Assembly (NCBI GenBank): GCA_963796155.1
Contig: CAWCKT010000008.1
Location: 136,526 to 200,525, forward strand
DNA: 64,000 nt
DNA from: AP-15 sp963796155
GTDB lineage: Bacteria; Pseudomonadota; Alphaproteobacteria; ATCC43930; CGMCC-115725
Direction of reading: 5' to 3'
Below the pieces are notes generated by a model, which worked only from the letters and a program-made list of their open reading frames with translations, did not search any database and was not told where the DNA came from. The position numbers and the translations under genes were made by a program. This document shows positions 16,854 through 26,093 of this stretch, in pieces (positions within the stretch are counted from its first letter, which is position 1; every line of letters begins with the position of its first letter).

Positions 16854-18104
16854 ATGAGCATCAGCCTGTCCGCGGAACGCCGCGGACGACGCCGGATTGC
16901 GGAGAGCACCGCCTTCTCGATCATTCTGGCGCTGAGCTTTTCGCACTTCCTCAACGACATGATGCAGTCGCTGCTGCCGGCACTCTATCCGATGCTGAAA
17001 GGCACCTACGGGCTCAGCTTCGCCCAGATCGGGATGATAACCCTGACCTCGCAGCTGATCTCGTCCGTGCTGCAGCCGGGGGTCGGGCTCTTCGCCGACC
17101 ATCGCCCGCAGCCCTATTCGCTCGCGGTGGGCATGGGTGTCACGCTGGTCGGCCTCTTGCTGCTGGCGAGTGCTGGCAGCTACCCGATGCTCGTCTTTGC
17201 CGCCGCGCTGGTCGGCGTCGGTTCGGCGGTCTTCCATCCGGAGGCCTCGCGGGTGGCGCGGATGGCCTCGGGCGGGCGGCACGGCCTGGCGCAATCGTTG
17301 TTCCAGGTCGGCGGCAATGTCGGCTCGTCGCTCGGGCCCGTGCTCGCCGCCTTCATCGTGATCCCGAAAGGTCAGTCGAGCATCGCCTGGTTCTCTACCG
17401 CGGCATTGCTGGCGATGACCGTGCTGTTCGCCGTCGGTAACTGGTACCGGCGAGAGCGTGGCGCGCCGCCGCGGTCGCCGGGTCGGTACGCGGTCGAAAG
17501 GCCCGGACTCTCGCGGCGCAGAATTGGTTGGTCGATCGCGATCCTCTTGGCGGTGATCTTCTCCAAAGCCTTCTACACGACCAGCCTCAACAGCTATTAC
17601 ACCTTTTACCTGATCAGCAAATTCGGCCTATCGATCGAGAGCGCACAGATCTACCTGTTCGCCTTTCTCGCTTCGGTCGCTTTGGGCACATTGATCGGCG
17701 GCCCGGTCGGCGACCGTATCGGCCGCAAAGCCGTCATCTGGACCTCGATCGTCGGGGTGCTGCCATTCACCATGGCGCTGCCTTTTGCCAACCTGTTTTG
17801 GACCGGCATCCTGACCGTCGTGATCGGGATGACGTTGGCTTCCGCCTCTTCGGCGATCATCGTCTATGCGCTGGAGCTGGTGCCCGGCCGGATCGGCATG
17901 GTAGCCGGGTTGTTCTTCGGCTTGTCGTTCGGTTTCGCGGGGATCGGGGCGGCGGTGCTCGGCCGGCTGGCCGATGCGACGAGCATCGACATGGTTTACC
18001 AGTTGTGCGCGTTTCTGCCGGCGATCGGTCTGCTGACCGCACTGCTTCCCAACCTCGGTCGGCCCAAGCCGCCCGCCACGGCAAAGTTGCAGGTGGCGGC
18101 ATAG
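16854..18104 (+). CDS. MFS transporter, fosmidomycin-resistance (Fsr) type
   Basis: A 416-residue, 12-helix transporter. The start region SFSHFLNDMMQSLLPALYPM is the signature of the Fsr subfamily, as are QPGVGLFADHRPQPYSLAVG and FHPEASRVARMASGGRHGLA. The second half contains GDRIGRKAVIWTSIVGVLPF and a VYALELVPGRIGMVAG helix. Relatives export fosmidomycin or other drugs by proton antiport at the inner membrane. ATG 16854 is preceded by GGAGCGAAG. It starts about 130 bp after the IS481 right end; no regulator is beside it. Confidence 0.85.
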   Translation: MSISLSAERRGRRRIAESTAFSIILALSFSHFLNDMMQSLLPALYPMLKGTYGLSFAQIGMITLTSQLISSVLQPGVGLFADHRPQPYSLAVGMGVTLVGLLLLASAGSYPMLVFAAALVGVGSAVFHPEASRVARMASGGRHGLAQSLFQVGGNVGSSLGPVLAAFIVIPKGQSSIAWFSTAALLAMTVLFAVGNWYRRERGAPPRSPGRYAVERPGLSRRRIGWSIAILLAVIFSKAFYTTSLNSYYTFYLISKFGLSIESAQIYLFAFLASVALGTLIGGPVGDRIGRKAVIWTSIVGVLPFTMALPFANLFWTGILTVVIGMTLASASSAIIVYALELVPGRIGMVAGLFFGLSFGFAGIGAAVLGRLADATSIDMVYQLCAFLPAIGLLTALLPNLGRPKPPATAKLQVAA

Positions 18105-18125
18105 GAAGCCGGCGGCTACGTTCTC

Positions 18126-18614
18126 TCAATCGGTGGGCGGCGGATCTCCGCTGCCCGTTTCGGCGAGCTTCTCGCCGCGATGAAAGTCGAGCGCGGCGCC
18201 GTTCAGGCAATAACGCAGTCCGGTGGGCTGCGGACCATCATCGAAAACGTGGCCGAGATGACCGCCGCAGCGGCTGCAATGCACTTCGGTGCGGGTCATG
18301 AATAAACTGCGGTCCGACTGCGTCTCGACCGCCCGGTCGGTCGGCGCCCAGAAGCTCGGCCAGCCGGTTCCACTGTTGAACTTGGTGTCGGAGGCGAACA
18401 CCGCTTGGCCGCAACCGGCACAGTGGTAGACTCCCTCGCCGTATTCTTTGTCGAGCGGGCTCGAACCGGCGCGTTCGGTGCCGTGCTCGCGCAAGACCCG
18501 ATATTGCGCCGGGGACAACTTGCGCCGCCATTCCTCCTCGCTCAGCGCGACCGCAAACTCCTTTGCCGACGAATGCCCCCGGCCGGCGAGGCGGCCCAAC
18601 AGACCTTCTGCCAT
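18126..18614 (-). CDS. msrB: Peptide-methionine (R)-S-oxide reductase
   Basis: 162 residues. Two zinc-binding pairs (CAGC and CSRC), the SGTGWPSFW motif and the catalytic RYCLNGAALDF loop identify MsrB, which reduces the R-sulfoxide of methionine residues. The N-terminal MAEGLLGRLAGRGHSSAK is a short extension before the core at about SEEEWRRKLSPAQYRVLREHG. It is convergent with the Fsr gene, whose stop is 22 nt away. No msrA is adjacent. Complete gene. Confidence 0.95.
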   Translation of the reverse strand: MAEGLLGRLAGRGHSSAKEFAVALSEEEWRRKLSPAQYRVLREHGTERAGSSPLDKEYGEGVYHCAGCGQAVFASDTKFNSGTGWPSFWAPTDRAVETQSDRSLFMTRTEVHCSRCGGHLGHVFDDGPQPTGLRYCLNGAALDFHRGEKLAETGSGDPPPTD

Positions 18615-18675
18615 GAGGTTTCCCTCTCGGATATGAAATGTTGCGCAACGGCGTGTCGGAGCGCCGCTTCTCGTC

Positions 18676-18897
18676 TCAATGCACCCGCTCGCCCTTGTCC
18701 GGGACCGGACGGAGCAATTCCGCCGTCGAACGGGCGATCCAGCACCAGACGACGCAGGTCAGCTCGTCGTCACCGCTGCGCAATCGCTGCACTTCACGCT
18801 GCGCAATTTCGGCGGCGGCGGCGCCGTGGCGGCGGACGAGAAGCAAGGCCGCCTCCCAAATCTTGCGCTCGTTGGTCATCATCATCGGGGCCATCAT
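18676..18897 (-). CDS. Small DUF6961-like protein
   Basis: About 67-73 residues; start is uncertain because several ATG codons follow each other (MMAPMMMTNER), and MTNER at 18879 may be the true one. The sequence KIWEAALLLVRRHGAAAAEI is followed by an Arg-rich helix and a DELTCVVWCWIARSTAELL helix. This resembles small alphaproteobacterial DUF6961-type proteins of unknown function. It lies just upstream of msrB on the same strand, 61 nt away, so they may be cotranscribed. Confidence 0.55.
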   Translation of the reverse strand: MMAPMMMTNERKIWEAALLLVRRHGAAAAEIAQREVQRLRSGDDELTCVVWCWIARSTAELLRPVPDKGERVH

Positions 18898-19070
18898 AAC
18901 CGTAAAGCCTCCCGCTTCACAGAGGTTCCCTCAGATCAGAAGGGTTAACCGCTGTCGGTCGGGCCAAGAGGCTTCGGAAGGCCGCCGATGCTTCCAATAT
19001 CTAGTTGTCTTCGGCCCGCTCGACACCGAATGCTGCTTGCGCCGACCTCGGCCTTCCTTATATTCGCGCC

Positions 19071-21068
19071 ATGCCCGACCTCTTCGATACGCCGATCCCG
19101 CGAACCGCGGACAGCTATTCCGCAAAGGATATCGAGGTTCTCGAGGGGCTGGAGCCGGTGCGCCGCCGTCCTGGCATGTATGTCGGCGGTACCGACGAGC
19201 GCGGGTTGCATCACCTCGCTGCCGAAGTGCTCGACAACGCCATGGACGAGGCCGTCGCCGGACATGCCACGCGCATCGAGATCGAGTTGGCCGCCGGCGA
19301 CTGGGTTACGGTCCGCGACAACGGTCGCGGCATTCCAGTCGATCCTCATCCGCGCTTTCCGGACAAATCAGCCCTCGAGGTCATCCTGACGACCTTGCAC
19401 TCCGGCGGCAAGTTCGGCGGTGACGCATACCGGACCGCGGGCGGCCTGCACGGCGTCGGTGTCAGCGTGGTCAACGCGCTCGCCGACCGGCTCGAGGTCG
19501 AGGTGGCGCGCGATCGGCGGCTGTGGTGCCAGAGCTATCGCCGAGGTGTGCCGGAGACGAGGCTCATAGACCGCGGGCCGGTCAGCAACCGGCGCGGCAC
19601 GACCTTGCGGTTTCACCCCGATCCCGAGATCTTCGGCGACATCGGGTTTCGCCCTGCGACTCTCTACCGCATGGCGCGCTCCAAGGCCTATCTCTTTCGC
19701 GGCCTGGAGATCCGTTGGAGCTGCGATCCCGCGCTGCCGCGTCCGCCGGAGGTTCCTGCCGAGGCGCGGCTTCATTTCCCAGGCGGGCTTGGCGACTTTC
19801 TTACGGCGAGCCTCGAGGGTCGGGCGATGCTGACGCCACGACCGTTTCTCGGCCGCGTGGATTTTGCCGAGGGCGGCGGCGTCGAATGGGCGGTCGGGTG
19901 GCCCGAGGACGAGGAGGACGGCTTCAGCCATTCCTATTGCAACACCATCCCGACTCCGGAGGGCGGGACCCACGAAACTGGGCTGCGCAGCGCGCTGTTA
20001 CGCGGGGTCAAGGGGTATGGCGAACTCGTCGGCAATCGCCGCGTCGCCCAGGCGACCACCGAGGACGTTACCTCGGCCACGGCGCTGCTGCTGTCTCTCT
20101 TCATCCGCGATCCCCAGTTTCAGGGCCAGACCAAGGAGAGGCTCGCTTCCGCCGAAGCAACTCGGCTCGTCGAGAACGCCCTCAAGGATCATTTCGATCA
20201 TTGGCTGAGCGCCGATCCGGCCACCGCGCGGCTGCTCCTCGACCGCATCGCGGAACGGGCCGAGGAGCGCCAGCGGCGGCGCCAGCAGCGCGAGCTGGCA
20301 CGCAAGACCGCAACCCGCAAGCTGCGCCTGCCGGGCAAGCTCGCCGACTGCACCCGCGACAGCGCTATGGGCACCGAGGTCTTTCTCGTCGAAGGCGACA
20401 GCGCTGGCGGCTCGGCCAAACAGGCGCGCGACCGTGAGACCCAGGCGATCCTGCCGCTGCGCGGCAAGATCCTCAACGTGGCGAGCGCGTCGGCCGACAA
20501 GATGCGCGCCAACCAGGAGCTCTCCGACATCATTCTGGCGCTCGGCGCCGGCTCGGGTTCGCATTACCGCGAGGAGACGTTGCGCTACGAGCGCGTCATC
20601 ATCATGACCGACGCCGATGTCGACGGCGCGCACATCGCCTCGTTATTGATGACGTTCTTTTTTCGCGAGATGCCGCGCCTCGTCGAGAACGGACATCTTT
20701 TTTTGGCACTGCCGCCGCTTTATCGGCTGACCCAGGGCGAGGTGACTCTCTACGCTCGCGACGATGCGCATCGCGAAGACCTGCTGCAAACCGCCTTCAG
20801 CGGACGCAACAAAGTCGAAGTCAGCCGCTTCAAGGGCCTCGGCGAAATGCCGGCGCGCTATCTCAAGACGACCACAATGGATCCGGCCCAGCGCACATTG
20901 TTGCGGGTCACACTGCCGCCCAAGACCGATCCGACGGCAATCGAGGCACCGGCCGATGAACTCGCCCGCACGCAAGCATTGGTCGAAACCCTGATGGGCC
21001 GACGCCCCGAGCTCCGCTTCGAATACATTCAGAAAAACGCCCGGTTCGCCCGCGATCTCGACGTGTAA
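19071..21068 (+). CDS. parE: DNA topoisomerase IV subunit B
   Basis: 665 residues, full length and uninterrupted. The GHKL ATPase is complete: EVLDNAMDEAVAGHA (Mg-binding Asn), DNGRGIPVDPHPRF and GLHGVGVSVVNAL. The transducer domain follows, then the TOPRIM metal sites EGDSAGGSAKQARDRETQ and IIMTDADVDGAHI. The short QAILPLRGKILNVASAS form and lack of a GyrB insertion favour ParE over GyrB. It decatenates chromosomes with ParC, which is not in this window. ATG 19071 is used because MPDLFDTPIPR begins a typical ParE N-terminus. Confidence 0.95.
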   Translation: MPDLFDTPIPRTADSYSAKDIEVLEGLEPVRRRPGMYVGGTDERGLHHLAAEVLDNAMDEAVAGHATRIEIELAAGDWVTVRDNGRGIPVDPHPRFPDKSALEVILTTLHSGGKFGGDAYRTAGGLHGVGVSVVNALADRLEVEVARDRRLWCQSYRRGVPETRLIDRGPVSNRRGTTLRFHPDPEIFGDIGFRPATLYRMARSKAYLFRGLEIRWSCDPALPRPPEVPAEARLHFPGGLGDFLTASLEGRAMLTPRPFLGRVDFAEGGGVEWAVGWPEDEEDGFSHSYCNTIPTPEGGTHETGLRSALLRGVKGYGELVGNRRVAQATTEDVTSATALLLSLFIRDPQFQGQTKERLASAEATRLVENALKDHFDHWLSADPATARLLLDRIAERAEERQRRRQQRELARKTATRKLRLPGKLADCTRDSAMGTEVFLVEGDSAGGSAKQARDRETQAILPLRGKILNVASASADKMRANQELSDIILALGAGSGSHYREETLRYERVIIMTDADVDGAHIASLLMTFFFREMPRLVENGHLFLALPPLYRLTQGEVTLYARDDAHREDLLQTAFSGRNKVEVSRFKGLGEMPARYLKTTTMDPAQRTLLRVTLPPKTDPTAIEAPADELARTQALVETLMGRRPELRFEYIQKNARFARDLDV

Positions 21069-21242
21069 AGACCACTTGCGCAAATCGGCGACGCCGCTTA
21101 ACTAACACGCGTCGACCCGTTTGAATTCGGCTTCCCGGCCTACGCGCGCTTGCGATCGTCCGACCGTGTCTCCCGAGCCAATCGATGTCCGATGCGTCGC
21201 GCGCCAGCGCGGCGGCCTAGATACTACTTGGAGTTCCTGCTA

Positions 21243-21449
21243 ATGGCGACCGGTACGGTCAAATGGTTTAATGCGCAAAAGGGTTACGGGTTCATCCAGC
21301 CCGAAACCCCCGGCGCTGATGTCTTCGTTCATATCTCCGCCGTCGAACGCGCGGGGATGGATAATCTGCGTGAAGGCCAAAAGCTCAGCTACGAGCTCGA
21401 GCAGGGTCAGCGCGGCCGCGTTTCCGCGGTGAATTTGCGCCCGGTCTGA
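21243..21449 (+). CDS. Cold-shock protein (CspA family)
   Basis: A 68-residue single cold-shock domain. RNP1 is KGYGFIQ and RNP2 is VFVHIS, preceded by MATGTVKWFNAQ. It binds single-stranded RNA/DNA and melts secondary structure. ATG 21243 is preceded by GGAG (CTTGGAGTTCCTGCTA). The 174-nt upstream region could form a long 5' leader as in other csp genes. A strong hairpin follows at 21470, then the IF-1 gene. Confidence 0.95.
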   Translation: MATGTVKWFNAQKGYGFIQPETPGADVFVHISAVERAGMDNLREGQKLSYELEQGQRGRVSAVNLRPV

Positions 21450-21469
21450 CGAGTGGGCGGATGTTTAAG

Positions 21470-21491
21470 CGGGGGCGCTTCGGTGCCCCCG
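21470..21491 (+). terminator. Hairpin between csp and infA
   Basis: CGGGGGCGC, loop TTCG, GTGCCCCCG forms a GC-rich stem of 8-9 pairs (one G-T), followed by GTCCCTTT. It starts 21 nt after the csp stop. The T-tract is weak, so it may attenuate rather than fully terminate, leaving some read-through into infA. Confidence 0.6.
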
Positions 21492-21513
21492 TCCCTTTAT
21501 CGAGGAGAACTGG

Positions 21514-21783
21514 TTGGCCAAGGAAGATCTGATCGAGTTCGAAGGCATCGTGCAGGAGCTCCTCCCCGACGCGCGCTTTCGTGTAAAGCTCGACAATGGG
21601 CACGAGACCCTCGCCTATTCGTCTGGCAGGATGAAGAAAAACCGGATCCGAATCCTTGCCGGCGATCGGGTCACTGTTGAAATGACCCCCTACGATCTGA
21701 CCAAGGGTCGCATCAACTTCCGCCACAAAGACGAGCGGGCGGCGCCCCCGATGACGCCGCGCCCCCAATACCGCCGCCGCTGA
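21514..21783 (+). CDS. infA: Translation initiation factor IF-1
   Basis: 89 residues of a single S1/OB fold: MAKEDLIEFEGIVQELLPDA, RFRVKLDNGHE, GRMKKNRIRILAGDRV and MTPYDLTKGRINFR. The family is usually 72 residues; here a 17-residue tail rich in Pro and Arg (APPMTPRPQYRRR) is added, seen in the second IF-1 type of Rhizobiales. The start codon is TTG at 21514 with GAGGAGAA 5-12 nt upstream, so the Shine-Dalgarno is strong and the start codon weak. Placement beside csp and a DEAD-box helicase suggests a role in cold or RNA-structure stress. Confidence 0.95.
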   Translation: MAKEDLIEFEGIVQELLPDARFRVKLDNGHETLAYSSGRMKKNRIRILAGDRVTVEMTPYDLTKGRINFRHKDERAAPPMTPRPQYRRR

Positions 21784-21854
21784 GGCTCTTCGCCATTCTT
21801 GAGGGTAACGAGATCTGCTCTGTTCGGCGAGCATAGCTCACACCCAAAAAATGT

Positions 21855-21883
21855 TTGACATTCCGCGTGTCGAACCCAAATAG
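21855..21883 (+). promoter_or_regulatory. Possible sigma-70 promoter for DEAD-box helicase
   Basis: A consensus -35 box TTGACA at 21855-21860 is followed after 17 nt by AAATAG at 21878-21883, a weak -10. It lies about 50 nt upstream of the helicase ATG, in an AT-rich patch. The -35 is perfect; the -10 is poor, so confidence is low. Confidence 0.35.
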
Positions 21884-21932
21884 GGTGCAGCAACAACACA
21901 CGTAATTGTTACAAAAAGGCTACAACTTCTCG

Positions 21933-23378
21933 ATGGGTTTTTCAGAACTTGGTCTGTCGCCTGAAGTTCTTCAGGCAGTCTCCGACGCCGGCTATACGAT
22001 CCCCACCCCGATCCAGGAACAAGCGATCCCTCACGTCCAGCGTGGCCGGGACGTTCTTGGGTGCGCTCAGACGGGAACCGGCAAAACGGCGAGCTTTGTG
22101 CTGCCGATGATCGATATGCTGGCGGCAGGGCGCGCACGGGCGCGAATGCCGCGCTCGCTGATCCTCGAGCCAACGCGCGAGCTCGCGACTCAGGTGGCGG
22201 CTTCCTTCGAGCTCTACGGCAAGCATCATCGCCTGACGATGGCGCTCTTAATCGGCGGCGAAAGCTTTGTCGATCAAGAGCGCAAGCTCGATCGCGGCGT
22301 AGACGTGCTGATCGCGACCCCGGGGCGCCTTCTCGACCTCTACGGACGCGGCAAGATCCTTCTCTCGGACGCGCGCATCCTGGTGATCGACGAGGCGGAC
22401 CGGATGCTCGACATGGGGTTCATCCCCGATGTCGAGCGGATCGTCGGCTTTCTGCCGGAGCCGCGCCAGACACTGTTTTTCTCCGCAACGATGCCGGCCG
22501 AGATCCGCAAGCTCGCCGACGCATTTCTCCGCGACCCAGTGGAGATCGCGGTGGCACCACCTGCTTCGCCGTCCGCGACAGTCGTGCAATCGCTCGCAGT
22601 CGTCCGCCCCGAAGACAAGCGCGAAGCTCTGCGCCGCCTGATCCGTTCCGAAGACGTCAAGAATGCACTGATCTTCTGCAACCGGAAACGCGACGTCGAT
22701 ATCCTGTTCCGCTCACTCGCCCGACACGGCTTCGATGCCGCGGCGCTGCACGGCGACATGCCGCAGCCGAAACGGACGGAGACCCTGGAGCGCTTCCGAA
22801 AGGGTGAGATCCGGCTGCTGGTCGCCAGCGATGTCGCGGCGCGCGGCCTGGACATCCAGGGCTTGAGTCACGTCTTCTGCTTTGACGTGCCAATCCACGC
22901 CGAGGATTACATCCACCGCATCGGTCGCACCGCCCGCGCCGGCCGGCTTGGTCGGTCCTTCATGTTGGCGACGCCCGAAGATGGCAGAGCCGTCGCGGCG
23001 ATCGTCAAGCTGATCGGCAAGGAGATCCCATTGAGCGTCATCGCCGGGATTGACGAGGCCGAACTCGAATACGACGAGCGACAAAGACGCAGAGTGCGCC
23101 GCACCCCTCGACCCGATGATCGCCCGCGCCGCGATGCGAGCCGCCGGCCGGCGCCAGCCGAGGCTCGCCCGCCACGCCGGGATCGTCGGCCGGGCGGGGC
23201 GAATGCGCCGCGGACGGTTATGGCCGGGTCGAACGTGACGCCGTTCCCCGGCGCCACCGAGGTTCGTCGAGCGGGGCAACCTGAACGCAAGGGGCAGGAG
23301 GATCGGAAGGTCGTCGGTTTCGGCGATCATCTCCCGGCCTTCCTCTCCCGCCCGCCGCGGATAGTCGCGCGTCCCTGA
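21933..23378 (+). CDS. DEAD-box ATP-dependent RNA helicase
   Basis: 481 residues from ATG 21933; the frame is open to TTG 21906. All helicase motifs are present: Q-motif IPTPIQEQAI, Walker A AQTGTGKT, PTRELA, DEAD (VIDEADRMLDMGF), SAT, RGLDI and HRIGRTARAG. After about residue 375 comes a disordered Arg/Pro-rich tail (RRRVRRTPRPDDRPRRDASR), as in RhlE-type enzymes. It unwinds structured RNA. It follows csp and infA on the same strand, with its own likely promoter. Confidence 0.95.
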   Translation: MGFSELGLSPEVLQAVSDAGYTIPTPIQEQAIPHVQRGRDVLGCAQTGTGKTASFVLPMIDMLAAGRARARMPRSLILEPTRELATQVAASFELYGKHHRLTMALLIGGESFVDQERKLDRGVDVLIATPGRLLDLYGRGKILLSDARILVIDEADRMLDMGFIPDVERIVGFLPEPRQTLFFSATMPAEIRKLADAFLRDPVEIAVAPPASPSATVVQSLAVVRPEDKREALRRLIRSEDVKNALIFCNRKRDVDILFRSLARHGFDAAALHGDMPQPKRTETLERFRKGEIRLLVASDVAARGLDIQGLSHVFCFDVPIHAEDYIHRIGRTARAGRLGRSFMLATPEDGRAVAAIVKLIGKEIPLSVIAGIDEAELEYDERQRRRVRRTPRPDDRPRRDASRRPAPAEARPPRRDRRPGGANAPRTVMAGSNVTPFPGATEVRRAGQPERKGQEDRKVVGFGDHLPAFLSRPPRIVARP

Positions 23379-23396
23379 GAGGGTCTGGGGGAGGCG

Positions 23397-23720
23397 GTGA
23401 ACGGGGACGACGAAGGCTGGGTGCGAGCAGCCGGGCGCGCCGATTTGACGGAAGGCGAGGTTCTGGGCGTCGAGGTTGCCGGGCGCTCGATCGCGCTATA
23501 CGACGCCGATGGCAGCCTCTATGCAACGGACAATATTTGCACTCACGCCTATGCCTGTCTGTCGGACGGATGGCTCGACGGCGAGGTGATCGAATGCCCG
23601 CTGCATGCCGCGCGCTTCGACATTCGCACCGGAAAGGTGCTGGACCCGCCGGCAACGGAAGATTTGAAGACTTACCCCGTGCGGGTGGTCGGCGCCGAGA
23701 TCCAGGTCCGGCTCGACTGA
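23397..23720 (+). CDS. Rieske [2Fe-2S] ferredoxin
   Basis: 107 residues starting at GTG 23397. The Rieske ligands are C-x-H in NICTHAYACLSDG and C-x2-H in IECPLHAARFD, with 17 residues between the pairs. FDIRTGKVLDPPATEDLKTY is the standard end of NDO/biphenyl-dioxygenase-type ferredoxins. It can donate electrons to an oxygenase, but no oxygenase or reductase is nearby. It starts 18 nt after the helicase stop and ends 14 nt before the convergent cobB. Confidence 0.9.
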   Translation: MNGDDEGWVRAAGRADLTEGEVLGVEVAGRSIALYDADGSLYATDNICTHAYACLSDGWLDGEVIECPLHAARFDIRTGKVLDPPATEDLKTYPVRVVGAEIQVRLD

Positions 23721-23734
23721 GCCGTGCGGGGCAG

Positions 23735-25093
23735 CTATCGCGCGTTGCAGCAATCGACCAAATGGATGAAGGACCCGAAAACCGGGCCCTGCCGCAACCC
23801 GCAATCGCCTAGCTTCGCACCGGCCGCATCCATCACCGACAGCAGTGGATTGGCCGCGCCTTGATGGGCAACGCTCGCATAATGAAATTCGTGCCCGCGA
23901 AAGCGGGCGCCGGCTATCCCGAGCGGACCGCCCTCCAGCAGGGTCGCACAACGGTAGCCGAGATGGAGCCGCCGCGCGGCAAAACTCGTCGCCAGCGGCA
24001 GCAGGCCCGTCATGCGCTGGCTACGTCCATCGACGTCGATCAGGCACTCGCCGAGCACCATATATCCGCCGCATTCTCCATAAACCGCTTTTCCATCGCC
24101 CGCGGCGCGCCGCAGGCCTGCGGCGAAAGCCTCCGCAGCGGCGAGCCGGCCCGCCCAGAGCTCGGGATAACCCCCCGGTAGATAGACGGCGTCAGCGGCG
24201 GCGTCGGGCGGTTCGTTCGCGAGGGGCGAAAAGAAGGTGAGTTCGGCACCCTCTCGCCGCCACCCCTCGAGCAGCGCGGGATAGGCGAAGCGGAACGCAT
24301 CGTCGCGCGCCACGGCGATGCGCCTCCCCAGGGGCGGAATGCCGCGGGTCCACGGTACGTCATCGAGGGTCGAGGATCGTGCCAGCCCCAGCAGTCGAGC
24401 GACATCGAGATTGGCTCCGATCAAAGCAGCTGCGCGATTGATCACAGTATCGGCATCACTGGCCTCGCCCGCGGGCACGAGGCCGAGGTGACGCGAGCGG
24501 AGGATCAGCGCCGGGTCCGCGGGCAATGAGCCGAGAAAGGCGAGGTCGGGAAGATGGCGCGCCACGGCTGCCTCAAGCAGCCCGCGGTGGCGGGCGCCCG
24601 AGACCCGGTTGAAGATCACGCCAACAATCGGCATGGGCAACCCGTGGGTGGTAAACCCCCGCAGCAACGCGGCCACCGAAGCGCCTTGGCCGTGCGCATC
24701 GACGACCAGCACGACCGGCCAGCCGGTGAGGCGCGCGAGCTCGGCGGTGGAACCGGCCTCGCCCGCCGCGCCGGTTCCGTCGAACAGCCCCATCACCCCT
24801 TCGCACAAGACCAGCTCAGCGCTCGCTTGGAGCTCGGCGACGAGACCGGCGAGGGTCACACTCCGCATCGCCCAGAGATCGAGGTTGACACAAGGTCTGC
24901 CGCTCGCCGCCGCGTGAAAGGTCGGATCGACGAAATCGGGCCCCGCCTTGGCCGCAGCGACGCTGATGCCGCAGCCTCGCAAATGGCGCAGTAGGCCGGC
25001 AGTCACCAGGGTCTTGCCGCTTCCCGAGGCGGGGGCGGCAAGGATCAACCCGCCGGCCCCGCCGCCTTGATGACCGCTACAAGACTCCGACAT
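23735..25093 (-). CDS. cobB: Cobyrinate a,c-diamide synthase
   Basis: 452 residues with two domains. The N-terminal ATPase has the P-loop APASGSGKT and KAGPDFVDPTFH. The C-terminal class I glutamine amidotransferase has the nucleophile Cys in YGECGGYMVLG and ends FHYASV...GSFIHL. It amidates cobyrinic acid in cobalamin synthesis. No other cob gene is in the window, so cobB is isolated here. The 3' end faces the Rieske gene; the 5' end is divergent from the MBL hydrolase. Confidence 0.95.
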   Translation of the reverse strand: MSESCSGHQGGGAGGLILAAPASGSGKTLVTAGLLRHLRGCGISVAAAKAGPDFVDPTFHAAASGRPCVNLDLWAMRSVTLAGLVAELQASAELVLCEGVMGLFDGTGAAGEAGSTAELARLTGWPVVLVVDAHGQGASVAALLRGFTTHGLPMPIVGVIFNRVSGARHRGLLEAAVARHLPDLAFLGSLPADPALILRSRHLGLVPAGEASDADTVINRAAALIGANLDVARLLGLARSSTLDDVPWTRGIPPLGRRIAVARDDAFRFAYPALLEGWRREGAELTFFSPLANEPPDAAADAVYLPGGYPELWAGRLAAAEAFAAGLRRAAGDGKAVYGECGGYMVLGECLIDVDGRSQRMTGLLPLATSFAARRLHLGYRCATLLEGGPLGIAGARFRGHEFHYASVAHQGAANPLLSVMDAAGAKLGDCGLRQGPVFGSFIHLVDCCNAR

Positions 25094-25167
25094 GTTTGTC
25101 GCGCGGCGAATGGGGAGCTACCATCGAACTCGAGGATAGTAGATCATTTTTGATGAGGGCCGATACG

Positions 25168-26043
25168 ATGCGCACGAGCTTTGGTGTGAACGACATGACG
25201 ATCCATCGGATCGTCGAGCAGGAGAACGCCTTCACCCCGGTTCTCGAGTTCCTGCCCGGATTGAGCCGGGAACGCTTGGAAGAGAACCGGTCGTGGATGG
25301 AGCCGACGGCCCTCGACCCGCAAACCGACAAGCTCGTCCTGTGCTTCCAATCCTACCTCGTCAAGACACCGCACCACACGGTGCTGGTCGACAGCTGCAT
25401 CGGCAACGACAAGATCCGGCCGACGCGGGACGCTTGGAACCGCAAGACCGACGATCACTACATGCGCGCACTGGCGGCGGCTGGCGTCTCCGTCGATGAC
25501 ATAGACTTTGTGATGTGCACCCACCTGCACGCCGATCATGTCGGGTGGAATACACGGCTGGAAAACGGCCGCTGGGTTCCCACCTTCCCGAATGCCCGCT
25601 ACCTGTTTTCCCAAAAGGAATACAACTACTGGGCCGAGGAGCACGCCAAGACCCGGATCCAGCCATTCGCCGACAGCGTGCTGCCGATCGTCGAGGCAAA
25701 AAAGGCAGATCTGGTGACGAGCGAGCATGCGCTCGACGATCACGTCCGACTGATGCCGACGCCTGGGCACACGCCGGACCATTTTGCCGTCTGTATCGGA
25801 CGCGACGGCGATGCTGCGGTGCTGACCGGAGACCTGATCCACTCGCCGCTGCAGGCCAGGTATCCCGAATTGGCCATGCGGGTCGATTATGATCCGCAGC
25901 AGGCAGTCGCGACCCGGCGCCGCTTTCTCGAGCGCTATTGCGACACGACCACGCTGTGCTGCACGATGCACTTTCCATCGCCCTCCGTCGGGCGCATCAG
26001 GCGCTGGGGTGACGGCTTCCGCTGCGAACCCGTCAACAACTAG
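25168..26043 (+). CDS. MBL-fold metallo-hydrolase
   Basis: About 291 residues from ATG 25168, chosen because GAGG lies 9 nt upstream; ATG 25153 is an in-frame alternative. The metal motif is THLHADHVGWNT, followed by PGHTPDHF, the bridging Asp in LTGDLIHSP and the last His in CTMHFPSPS. It resembles lactonase/quorum-quenching-like hydrolases (VLVDSCIGNDK, YLFSQKEYNYW). The true substrate is unknown. Confidence 0.85.
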   Translation: MRTSFGVNDMTIHRIVEQENAFTPVLEFLPGLSRERLEENRSWMEPTALDPQTDKLVLCFQSYLVKTPHHTVLVDSCIGNDKIRPTRDAWNRKTDDHYMRALAAAGVSVDDIDFVMCTHLHADHVGWNTRLENGRWVPTFPNARYLFSQKEYNYWAEEHAKTRIQPFADSVLPIVEAKKADLVTSEHALDDHVRLMPTPGHTPDHFAVCIGRDGDAAVLTGDLIHSPLQARYPELAMRVDYDPQQAVATRRRFLERYCDTTTLCCTMHFPSPSVGRIRRWGDGFRCEPVNN

Positions 26044-26093
26044 GGCCCGCGCTTACGAAGGAGAGTTAGCGGGAACTGCGGCCAGCTGCGCTC

